This document shows, piece after piece, positions 21,013-31,100 of a stretch of DNA of 64,000 bases (position 1 is its first letter; each line of letters opens with the position of its first letter). Location: the NCBI RefSeq assembly GCF_020085105.1, contig NC_058053.1, positions 16,897,888 through 16,961,887 on the forward strand, given 5' to 3'. Source of the stretch: Siniperca chuatsi. Its lineage: Eukaryota > Chordata > Actinopteri > Centrarchiformes > Sinipercidae. The notes beneath the pieces are model-generated. The model did not search any database and had not been told where the DNA came from. It saw only the letters and a program-made list of their open reading frames with translations. The position numbers and the translations under genes were made by a program.

Positions 21013-24000
21013 AATATTGATTATAGCATCTTTAAAGTCTTGCAAGTCTTTACATTGTCTTTCTCTCACTGGCTTTCAGAGCTTTGCTGTCTTTTTCTCT
21101 CTGTCTCTTTGTCTGACCTCACTGAATCTGTCAGTGCCTTCATGCTTAGCTGTTGACCGTGACTGGCTGTGGCTCACACAGTCCATTGACTTTGTCTATC
21201 ATCTCTGCACGCAACAGTAACTCAAACAAAGTGCAAGGTCTGCTTTCCCCTAGCCTTACAGGTTTCTGTTCACCCCCACCCTTTCAGCGCTCTTGCACAC
21301 ACACAAACATACACACCCATGTTCATTAATATGAGCCAGGTCATTTGGATCATGCAGAAGATGGATAAAAAGCTGAAGAAAAGTCTTGCTCTAGGGGACA
21401 GCGAGTGTCCAGTATGGATTAGTGAATGACAGAATCTGTCCACAGGCGAAGCGATGAGAAGGTGTCCGTCTCACTGTGTTCCTCTGGGGGCTGTAGCTTT
21501 AATCTAGTAATCCTATCCTGACAATCCTGATGTATGCTTCACAACACGCTGCCTTCCCATGCTGCTGACACAGAGTTCACAGATAAGGTGGTTAACTTTC
21601 ACCCCTATTGTCCTGTCACGCTAAATGAAAAATGGACCATCAGTACTGCTGGAATGCGCTGGTGTTTTGGAGAAGCCTGCAGCAATAGCTTCACCGGCTA
21701 CATTACTTGTAGGTGTTGCCTAGATAGCCTACGGCTGTGCATGGGAGCCTCAGTGTTGACATACTGTCACTGGGATCAAGTTCGTGGTTTAACTTGAGTT
21801 TGAAACTTTTAAGTTACATCAACAGTAAACAGGCCATTTTAACATAGACAAAGTGACGTTCCAACTGCAAACAAGAAATGTCAAGTTTTACAAGAGCATG
21901 AGCACTGAGGGAAAACCAAACACTGCAGGCTTTATTGGATATAAACAAGACTCCTCAGCAACTCAAACAAGATGATGAAATAAATAATGTAGATAAACAT
22001 GTTAGCAGAATGAAGCCTGACTAACTTTAATGGGAAAAGATCTAAATGGCGATACACTGTAAATATCATGTCCTTTAAAAATTACCCTGGGGCACAAAAT
22101 GATTGATCAAAATTACCAGAGCAACTTGTGATGAAAAATTACCTCAAGCCATTTTTCTCTGTCCCAGGTGGTTCCTATTCATGGTCTCACCACCGATTGC
22201 ATACACACAAGCGAATGTGGCACTGCAGGGGGATTACGGCCAGGATGTGGCAACCCAGGCAGCATCTGGAGTTGAGCCCTGTGCGCCTGGAGCTCCCAGT
22301 GAGGGGCACTAGCACTAGCACTCCCATTCATCTAGTCTTTCTTCATAGTCTCATCTGTAACCCTGAGCTTCAGTTACATCTATTACTCACAGGCAACACA
22401 CATATGAGGCCATTTGTAGTCTTTCATTGTTTATACCGATGTCTGACAGTTGGAAAAATATTCAAGGGAGATACATGAAACAAAAGCCAGAAAAAAGACT
22501 GAATCAGAGATAGAAAGGAAACATCGGAGCAAGGGATCAAACAGGAGTGAGGGACAGGAAGTATTGTGTTCACCATGTGTCTGTTTCCCCCATCACTCTG
22601 CAGGCTGTGGTGGAGATAGTAAAGATCTGCTTCTCATTATAATATAGAAAAGGATTTAGAGAGGAGCATAATGGGTGAATGCAGTCTTAACCCTGTCACT
22701 CTGATGCCCCAAACTACCAAGAGCCTTCCCTGAACCTCCCAGCCACACTCAAACCTCAGCTTGTAAATGCGAAACAGCTTTGCTGCCTCACGTCAGCCTC
22801 CCAGTGCCAGGCACCCCATACTTTAGAGCCTGAATGAAGGCCAATAGCCTGATGTCCACCCATTCATCAAAACCATGATGGCAGGCCTTCCGTGTAAGAG
22901 TTTCAAAGTTGCACAGTGCAGGCTTGCCTGGGCCCTATCACTGCTAGCCGAGCCGAGTGAAGCGTATGTCAGGAGCCTGATTTGTGAAAGTGTTTGCTTA
23001 TATATGTGGTAAAATACAATCAGTTCCCCTCAGGAATACGCCTCCAGTGAACATCCATATCCCTAATGAGCAAAAGCTGTGTGCAAAAGTCCCATTGTAG
23101 TAAAAGTTTCCTGTGTATTTTCACACTGGTGAGAGGAGAAGACTAACACAAAAGAAGGATGGAGATGAGGATGAAAAGAGCAAGGCATGAAAGAGACATC
23201 CTGCAGAAGTTCATGAAAAGAGGAAAGAGGCAGTGATTGTTATTATTTTTTCACCCATGTTTTCCTCTCCTTTTTTGGACCTTGTAAAGAGCTCCTTGGC
23301 TCTATTTGTGGTCTTGTTCCTCCACAGCTGTTGTAGTCCACCCTTTTTATCATTTTTCTAACCAGCTGTTCAGGCTGTGATCACAAGCATAGGGCCCTGA
23401 GAGATTTATCTTTGATGCACAGACAAGCATGCATTTTCAGATACTCATGCAAGTAGTTAACACCCTGATTTATGAGAAAATAAAACCATAAAAATACTTT
23501 ATCTCCTGACACGCCAAAGGCAAATCAACCTGAAATATATAAACTGTTTTAACAATGTTGCATGTTTGAGAAAGGGATATGTAAAGCAATGTTTTGTTGG
23601 ACTATCAACCTCATAATGATTTCTCTTTAACAAAGAAGGTGGGAACTTATCTGTGTGCTGTAAGAAAAACCTGAGGCTACTTTGATTGGTGTAGTTTGGG
23701 GGATGATTATGCTCAGATGTCAGACTGAATTCCTCACTTTCATAATCATGGGGAACATACAATGGACACTCTGTGATATGAAAGTAAAGGGGGCAGTTAG
23801 AACTTCATTTAAAGCATAAAGATAAACGCCAGTGCAGTTCTTCATTACAAACCTTTCCTGCTGCCAATCTTAATATAACCGCCCTGGACTGTGCCTCACT
23901 TTCCTCATGTATATGCACACATGGACTCACTCTCATACACACTCTCTCACACACAGGCAAAGTTCAACAAGCTGTGGTTTTCATTGAGGTATAATTGATT

Positions 24001-24352
24001 GGATTTGAATGCAGCTCCTGAAAGAGTGAGAGAATGGTTGATATAAATAATTTGCCTCATTTCCCAGCCAAGCTCTTTTTCTCCTGCACTTTACTCTGTG
24101 CTCTCTCGCTCTTTCGCTCTCTCTCTCTCATCGTAGTGTTTAATGGCTGGCTTGTTGTTAACCCTATGACAGCTGGTCTAAACACAGGGACCCATTTATG
24201 GCCTAATCAAAACACCCAAAAGACAACAAAGAACACATCTGGCTCAGCACGGCATTCTCAATGTTCTCGCTCAAATCTCACTGCAGTTTTAAGGAATCAT
24301 GTCTTTATGTATATGTTTTTTACATTTACATTTTAAACTTTATTCCAATCCT
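21013..24352. other. Intergenic, no gene confirmed
   Basis: Mostly short frames. One stretch, 22168-22312, is more GC-rich, follows a good acceptor-like tract (TTTTTCTCTGTCCCAG) and stays open to a TAG. No family is recognised, so it is not called as a gene. Confidence 0.35.
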
Positions 24353-24815
24353 TTAAAGGAATAGTTCGACATTTTGGGGAATACGCTTATTTGCTTTCTT
24401 GCCCAGAGTTAGATGAGGAGATTGATACCATTCTCATGTCTGTATGGTAAATATTAAGCTACCTGCTAGCCGTTAGCTTAGCTTAGCATAAAGACTGGAA
24501 ACGGGGGGAATCAGCTAGCCTAGCTCTGTCCAACGGTAACAAAACCAGCACATCTAAAACTCACTAATTAACTTCTTGTTTGTTTAATCCTTGGAAGCTG
24601 TTTCCAGACAACAGACTCCAAGAAGTTACTTTGCCTGGACAAAGGACAGTCTGTCACACATCTCCCCATAAAGCGTGTCATTTTCCCACTTTGGAAGTAG
24701 TCGGGACCCAAGGTGGCAGTATTGCACCCCAGTATTTACCCCGTCTGAAATCACTTCAACTCTTGGCTTTGAAGTGAATAAGCCTATTTCCTAAAATTTC
24801 AAACTATTCCTTTAA
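24353..24815. mobile_element. TTAA-flanked fold-back element, copy 2 (right arm replaced)
   Basis: The left arm is nearly complete: TTAAAGGAATAGTTCGACAT, TGCTAGCCGTTAGCTTAGCT, CATAAAGACTGGAAAC, AGCTCTGTCC. The right end still closes with AAACTATTCCTTTAA and a terminal TTAA, but most of the mirror arm is replaced by unrelated sequence (24590-24770). Confidence 0.75.
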
Positions 24816-26006
24816 CACAATCCTAGCTTGATGTTAATAAAAATAATCTCCACATGCACAGTGCGTTTGGTGAAAAGTGTGGTTATGAATTAGGTCCACT
24901 CAACCTTCAGGCTTTGTCTCAACATTATATTGCTATTTTTTTAACTGAAGGATTGTGTGTATTTGAGCTTTCAGTAAAGCAGAACTGCTTTTCCGGAGAC
25001 TCTGTTCCATGGCTGGTATAAAACGGTGCCCACTTCCTCCCATTGAACCAGCCAAAAATGGCCTTCCCTGCAGCCAGGCTGGGAGAAATGGGATCGACAA
25101 TGGGCGAGCAGGATGGACACCAGATCAGAGACTGTGGTATAACCCTTACATACATAAACACTCAATGCCCCCAAACCCAGCAATTCTAACTCAAACACTA
25201 TAGTTTTCTGTCTGGGACAATGATGCATAAAGAAAAAGCTAAATTCTAAATCTTCAAACTGACAATAGTCCATGTTACTGTGTAGATCTGATGCAGTAAG
25301 CCTATTTTAATTATATGAAAGAAGCAATTAGTGCATAATGATTTACACATTTCAAACACTTCACACTCAAGACATTTCATCCACACTATCATCTATGACT
25401 CCTTTCATATGGTAAGAAAGTGTTTAGCTGAGAAGCCTCAAGTCTTAGCACAACGTTAAACAAATGTCTTATTTTGATTACTGAATTTCTTCTGCTTTTT
25501 GACAGCAAAAGGAGGAAATGATCTGAACCTGTTCTGGCTTCAGAGACAGGTGATTATGAAACTGGCCCTGACTCAACACAAACAAACAGTGACCTTGTGA
25601 AACCTCAGCTGTGAAATACACACACCGTCAAGTTCCTACATGTCAAAGGCTGTGGTCTGGACATCAGAGTGCAAGGCCATTTCCTTGAGTGTGCCCCCTC
25701 ACCCCACCCCCATCTCATTTCCTCCATACCCAAACAAAAGATGCTTCTCTGGGTAAAGTGCTTGGCTGCTTATGTTTGTGTAGAGCCCCAACCTGCTTGC
25801 AAGCAGACTCTTCGGTCGTTAGCATGTCTGTATACAGGGTATAGAGCACTTCCGCTTCAACTAAACAGCATGCGAGACAATTGTTCAAAATAAGCAGTCC
25901 AAAACAAAGCACACAACTTACCTCACCCAAACATTCAAGTCACAACTTCAAGAAAATGAGATTAAGCTTTAATGCACTTGCAGAACCAAAAGACTGGTGT
26001 TCATCA
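24816..26006. other. Intergenic, no gene recognised
   Basis: Short frames only. This is the far 3' flank of the minus-strand nqo1 locus. No further nqo1 exon relics were recognised here. Confidence 0.35.
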
Positions 26007-26207
26007 CTACCCTCCAGCTTTCATCTGGCTGTTGGGTAGGAGTGGTTTCCCCCTGTCAGAATAAACTCCTTGTTTAGCATATTTCAAATCGAGTTTAGGG
26101 TTCAGCTGGAAAGTCTTCTGCCCATTAAAGCAATTAGGGTGTGTAAAAGGAGGGGCATGTCTCAAGATGCCCAGTACATCTTAGGGGGTCAGAACCAGGA
26201 TACCATT
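26007..26207 (-). pseudogene. Decayed copy of the nqo1 last exon
   Basis: On the minus strand, sequence after CCCATCTCTAG starts AATGGTATCCTG and matches the beginning of the real last exon (AATGGCATCTTG), including the acceptor. It then jumps to GGTTCTGACCCCCTAAGAT (real: GGTTCTGGCCCCTCAAATC), giving an in-frame TAA, and lacks the block encoding [18 protein letters not shown]. It resumes at TTTAATGGGCAGAAGAC and TTTCCAGCTGAACCCTAAA and ends with CAGATGAAAGCTGGA. It is therefore a truncated, stop-bearing duplicate of the neighbouring gene about 700 bp downstream. None of the other five exons was found nearby. Confidence 0.85.
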
Positions 26208-26479
26208 CTAGAGATGGGACAAGTAGAAGAGCATGCTTTGAGAGTGACAAAGGCCATCAAAGTCCCAAAAAAAAAAAAAAAAAACCTTGGTAAAGTATTC
26301 ACTAGCTGAAAATATTGACTCAAGGAATCTTTTAAACTTTGTGCTGTTTAGTAAAACATGCATTAGTGTCATACCCACTAACAGCAAAATCTTGCCAATA
26401 AGATCCCAGTAGAAGCTTGAAAACGAACATGTGGCCTAATACTTGTTTTTTTCTAGAAATGGCCCATTAAATACTTCTG

Positions 26480-26493
26480 GTTGCCAGAGTAAC
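26480..26493. promoter_or_regulatory. RFX X-box-like motif
   Basis: GTTGCCAGAGTAAC fits the X-box form GTNRCC-N2-RGYAAC at every constrained position. It lies between nqo1 and its pseudo-exon. Occupancy cannot be known from sequence. Confidence 0.3.
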
Positions 26494-26698
26494 AAGAAAT
26501 GAGTTAAACCTAGTTGTGAGTTATTACCCTAAGACTTAAGATAATATTGAAATATGGTGCAAATGCTGTCCAAGTCCTTTACCTGACTTTCTTGTTGTAC
26601 ATTACATACAGAATTTAACTTGCCATGATTCAATTACCAAGACAGTATGTTTTGAGTACTTCAGTAATGAAGCATTTTAGTCTTATTTTTTTTTTTAT

Positions 26699-26704
26699 TT
26701 TATT
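26699..26704 (-). terminator. nqo1: nqo1 polyadenylation signal AATAAA
   Basis: The first AATAAA on the minus strand occurs 33 bases after the stop codon (a second overlaps at 26694-26699), followed by an A-rich run. If used, the 3' UTR would be only about 50 bases. Confidence 0.5.
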
Positions 26705-26736
26705 CATTTAAACAAGACACTCAGTTCTTGTTGTCT

Positions 26737-27036
26737 TCAGACTCCAGCTTTCATCTGGTTGTTAGGTGGCAGTGGCTTGCCCAGGTGAATCCCCACAGTC
26801 AGTCCAAACTCCATAGTGGCATGTTTTTCACACACTTCAGGCTTCAGCTGGAAACCCTTCTCCCCATCGAAGCAGTCCAAAGGAGTGAAGTTCAGTGGTT
26901 CTTCTTCTAGGAGGCCTTGCAGACGTGTACGCCAGCCTTCAAGCATGGTGGTGCGTGCCTCAGAGGGAACGTGAGATGGAGCCCAGAAGATTTGAGGGGC
27001 CAGAACCTGGAAGCCACAGTAGTGCAAGATGCCATT
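26737..27036 (-). CDS. nqo1: nqo1 coding exon 6 and stop
   Basis: Acceptor TTTCTCTCTCCAG, then 99 residues and TGA. It contains [18 protein letters not shown] and the NQO1-type C-terminal extension. The upstream 87-bp intron holds a 13-base G run (minus strand), seen as C13 at 27079-27091. Confidence 0.94.
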   Translation of the reverse strand, partial: NGILHYCGFQVLAPQIFWAPSHVPSEARTTMLEGWRTRLQGLLEEEPLNFTPLDCFDGEKGFQLKPEVCEKHATMEFGLTVGIHLGKPLPPNNQMKAGV

Positions 27037-28012
27037 CTGGAGAGAGAAAGTGTTGATATAGTCACTTGAAATGCTGTTCCCCCCCCCCCCCAATTCAAAC
27101 AGCCCATTTCTCTTAAGCTATACCTGTAGTGGCCACAGTGTGACATTCATGTCTCCATTAATGCCATTTGCACTGAACATGGACTCATGAGACCCAGTGG
27201 TGAAGGACAGCATGGCTTTTTTGTCCTGTGCAGAAAAGACAAGAAAATAATAGAAGGGGGAAAAAAAGCTGCAAGACTTGTAATGCAAACTAGTTGATTT
27301 GATCCCTTACCTTGAAGATTCCCTGGCTGTATCGCTTCTCTTGAGAGTAGGCGAAGCCTAGTGTGAGCACCCGGTCAATCCAGCCCTTCATGATTGCAGG
27401 AAGCGTGAACCAGTACATGGGGAACTGAGAAGTAGGAGTTAGTTTGTGTTAAACCCTTTACATTAGACCCTACATTAATATACATACGTCACTCAGGTTC
27501 TACCTGAAAGATGATGAGGTCTGCCTCAGTTAGTTTACGTTGTTCTTCAGTGATGTCAGCAGATAGTTTTCCTGCCTCCCATGCTAGCTTGGTCTCCTCT
27601 GCATAAAGGAAGTGATCTGCATTCTTCACATCACCTGCACAGACAATGAATGTTGTAATCAATTCTGAAGAGCAGTCAAAAGCTAAACTTTAATGCCAGA
27701 GATATTTATATACCAGTGATGTCCTCAGCAGTAGCAGTGGCTTTAAATTTCATGGCGTATAGGTCAGATACTTCTACTGTGCAGCCCTTAGCCACTAAAA
27801 CTTCCACAGCAGCATCTTTAGCTGCAGCGTTGAATGAGCCAGAGCTCTGGTGGGCATATACAATCAACACTTTGGTTGCTGTTGAAGCAAGAATTAAAGA
27901 TTAGAAATTTTACAAATGAAACACTAGTACAACTTATGATATCCAACCTTAAGAACACTGTCAAAACTTTAAGCAAATACAAGAAGAAGTCCAAAAAAAA
28001 CCACTTACCCAT
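26737..28012 (-). CDS. nqo1: NAD(P)H dehydrogenase [quinone] 1-like, 271 aa, six coding exons
   Basis: A flavodoxin-fold FAD enzyme of the NQO family: cytosolic two-electron reduction of quinones, classically under Nrf2 control. Coding pieces (minus strand): 28012-28009, 27878-27714, 27634-27504, 27424-27311, 27225-27124, 27036-26737. All junctions are GT-AG and the frame is continuous. Recognised segments: [31 protein letters not shown] at 104-106 (flavin-pocket Trp105/Phe106), [30 protein letters not shown] and [12 protein letters not shown]-terminal extension of about 43 residues (from FDGEKGFQ to NQMKAGV) is present, as in NQO1 and absent from NQO2. Positions 155 and 161, Tyr and His in mammalian NQO1, are Phe and Asn here, and 128 is Gln. 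Length is close to human NQO1 (274). Introns are very short (79-130 bp). Confidence 0.95.
27124..27225 (-). CDS. nqo1: nqo1 coding exon 5
   Basis: Acceptor TTTTCTGCACAG, donor CTACAG/GTATAG. Residues 139-172, holding TTG and the two altered relay positions Phe155 and Asn161. Confidence 0.93.
27311..27424 (-). CDS. nqo1: nqo1 coding exon 4
   Basis: Acceptor ACTTCTCAG, donor TTCAAG/GTAAGG. Residues 101-138, holding the Trp105-Phe106 flavin pocket pair and Tyr126. Position 128, Tyr in mammals, is Gln. Confidence 0.93.
27504..27634 (-). CDS. nqo1: nqo1 coding exon 3
   Basis: Acceptor TCTGTGCAG, donor TTTCAG/GTAGA. Residues 57-100, ending EADLIIFQ. Confidence 0.93.
27714..27878 (-). CDS. nqo1: nqo1 coding exon 2
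   Basis: Acceptor CTTCAACAG, donor ACTG/GTATATA. It encodes residues 2-57, including the dinucleotide/flavin-side start KVLIVYAHQ and SDLYAM. Confidence 0.93.
28009..28012 (-). CDS. nqo1: nqo1 coding exon 1 (ATGG only)
   Basis: The start codon plus one base precede the donor GTAAGTGG. Context is A at -3 and G at +4. The split codon 2 (G/CA, Ala) completes in the next exon. Confidence 0.85.
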
Positions 28013-28097
28013 TCTGAAACACACTGTCAAGAATGCACTTTATAAATATCTGTTGATGAAAAGAGCTGTTGGTACTGGAGCAAAGCCCAGGATGCTG

Positions 28098-28105
28098 TTT
28101 TTATA
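28098..28105 (-). promoter_or_regulatory. nqo1: nqo1 TATA box
   Basis: The minus strand reads GGTGTATAAAAACAGC. Transcription would begin near 28070, leaving a leader of about 55-60 bases before the ATG. A second TTTATAAA-like word at 28039-28047 is too close to the ATG to be the main core promoter. Confidence 0.6.
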
Positions 28106-28140
28106 CACCAAGCCTTCTGGCTCATTTGCACTCTCCCAGG

Positions 28141-28155
28141 TGCTGTCAATCAGCA
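28141..28155. promoter_or_regulatory. nqo1: MARE/ARE-like palindrome upstream of nqo1
   Basis: TGCTGTCAATCAGCA is an inverted repeat of TGCTG with 5 bases between the halves, about 36 bp upstream of the TATA box. Maf recognition elements have the same TGCTG/CAGCA halves with 3 or 4 bases between, so this is an imperfect match. No canonical TGACNNNGC was seen in the first 300 bp. Confidence 0.3.
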
Positions 28156-31100
28156 ATCAAGCTCATCAATCAATCAGCTGACACTGGGGTATTATCTCTC
28201 AGGACTCTCATCCACATATCTACATATCTTTTACTGAATTTGGACAGCATTTTTTAATGGGGAGTGGAATTTTTGTACCACTAAAAGCCAAGAATATGTA
28301 GGTTTTATCGGTGAAAGCAGCTGCAGATCCAGCCTGTTTTAAACACAGAATAAGATGATAATCTACTTCAAGGCAATGTGTGCTTTTCCCATTTTAGCCT
28401 ACCCAGCAAGAGACAGAGCGTATGTTTGTCTGTCTCTTTTCTGTGTGTGTTATACAGTAACCATGTGGATATTTAAGAGTATCTATGTCTGTGTACAAGA
28501 TGTTTAAAAATTGTGTGCCACTCCTGATGTCTTCAAACCACATGAAGCAGATGTGGTTGAGTGATCCTCTCACTCTACTGTTACTGGTTTCCAGCTCTGT
28601 TTTCCGTTACATTACTTTCCTCTAAAGAAACAGTTGCCTGCGGTCGAGCCAGCTCACGAATGTTGCCCCGTAAAAAAAAATGCAAAAAAATAGACTCAGC
28701 AATGGACATCAAAGGCAGACATGAGCTGGAACACATCTGGGACCAAAATCAGTCCTAAGTCCCATCTATCCAGCCACTGTGAGGAGGAGGGGTTAATGAA
28801 CAACTGCTACATAGGCTCACATGCATGCAAGCACACCACAGTCTCACACCAGAGTGAGTGCTTTGTCAGCTATCTTTCTTCCCATTGTCTCTCCTTTTTC
28901 TCACTTATTGAGAGTAATTTGAGTTTTAAGGGTTGGTAGGTACAGTATTTCATAACATGCATTGTTCACATTTAAAATTATGAGGCATTTTGGTGTTTAC
29001 GAGGCCTACTCTTTTCATCTCTGTGGCCTCCCTGTTTTTTTTACACCATCACCACACTAGTATGTTGGTCTTCATTGTGCTTCATAATGAGCCTCTGGCT
29101 GCATTCTCTCTGTTGTGACAGGATGGGATCATGTGTTTTGCTGGGAGGTATGTTTTTATGGTTTGTGATGTATTCAGCTACATGATCCCCAACTGATTTG
29201 TTGCAAAATGGCACGATGTGCTCACAAGTATGTTTCACACTTTCTACTACACATGTCAGATATTTGGTGTGTACTACTCAAGGCTTTCAGCCCGGTTTAC
29301 GTATCTTATTCTGGTCATACAACATAAAAAGAACATCTGCAGCCCACCTTTAGGAGCTCCTTTACATATAACCACAACCATGTAATTATTATTATGAGTA
29401 CATAGGGGCATAAAAAGGTACATACACAAGGTACACACACATAAGTACAGAGGCTTTTGGCTTTTTTGTCTTTATAATAAATGCTGGATAATAATATGAA
29501 AATGTAGCTTACAGTGCCATCACATGGCCAATGTGAGAAAATACAATTTGGTCATTTTTATATAAGGCCAAACTTAAAAAAAAATGCTTATACTTACTGC
29601 ACTGAAGGATACGTTGCAACACTAGATGTTACAAAAGCAAAATAAGATTATAATATTTTTTGTAAAGATGACAAGGACAACACTAAGCTATTAGCAAAAT
29701 GATTACCAAACTGGCCTACCAGGGTCCTAAGGGATCAAGAGGCCTCTGTTTGAAGTGACTGAATAAAATAGCAGAAAAAGGCCGGGTTCAGTCAAAAAAA
29801 GGGATGTCCCAATCTCTCCGTTTTGGCTCCTGATATTGATCTGAGTTCTTTCATACTGGGAATCTAAGTAGAGTAAGGGCACCTCATCCAGCTGCATTAA
29901 AATTAGTAAAGAAATTTAAATATGTTTGGCAGCAGAACAGATCTGCCTTAAGAAATTATTATATTATATATTATATTCATTTGATGGTTCTATATCAAAT
30001 TTTGTAGTATCCCATAATTTCTTGTATAATACCTGTGGGAAGGGGTGTCACTGTGGATCCGCTGTGGTGGGAAGCTCTGGACTTCATCTTCAGCATGAAC
30101 AGAATACTAAAGTTGAGGTGCATTGTTTGGATAACCTGCAAAATGTGACTGAAAAGAGGCAAGATTGCGATGGAGTGGGTGTGGAGTGCCTTTTTGGCAC
30201 ATCTTTGCCCAGGGGCTCAGTGTCCCATGATCCATCTGTTTTCCTACCATACAGAAATTTTCCTCCTGTTTTGTACCACTAGATGGTGACAGTGCTCAGT
30301 TTCTCTTCCAGTGAAGAGATTGATTTGACACAGTTTATGGTTTAATCACAGTTTGTGACTAGCTGCCAGAGCTTGAGGAGGTTAAGGCCAAGTGAGTAAT
30401 AGACCCCCAGATGGTGATTCATGAATTGTGGCTATATATTGGCAGAACAGAATCATCGTAAAGCATGCAAACTGCAACCTTTAACAGATTAATGTCACAG
30501 ATCTAATCACTGGAATGACCAGAAGTAAACAGAGCTCCAGGATTTACTGTGATACTTCTGGCACACTCTCAGCACTGCTGCCTGGCAGGGATACAAATTA
30601 AAAGTCTTTCAGGTTGTTTCAGCTGGAGGAAGTTTAGGTCTTGCAGAGGCCTCTAAAATATCTTCAAAATATTTGCTAAACTGGACACTTCCGCTACTGT
30701 CTCACCATTGTAACTCAGTCATCAAACACACACAAATTATCTGATTATAAGAGAAAATGTCACTATCCCTGACCCCTTTTTCCATGTTAACCCTAGCCCT
30801 GAGATTAGTTTAAACTCATACAGTATCTGCCATATTACCTGAAACTCAGTACGGTTATGTACCTTTTAACAACAGTAGGTTATCAGCTTTATTAGACAGG
30901 CTAAATTATGGTGTGACTGAGATTAAATTACAAGAAGTAACTTCCATGAAATGAATTCTCTTCAACAAAGTAGTTATACAGTAAGTACTAGTCCACTAGA
31001 GAGCAGCACACACCAGTAAGCGCCATGTTGCATCACCTGCAGCAAGGAAATCACCCTTTCTCATGACTTTGACATTGCAGCAGCTGCACCATTGCTGGAT

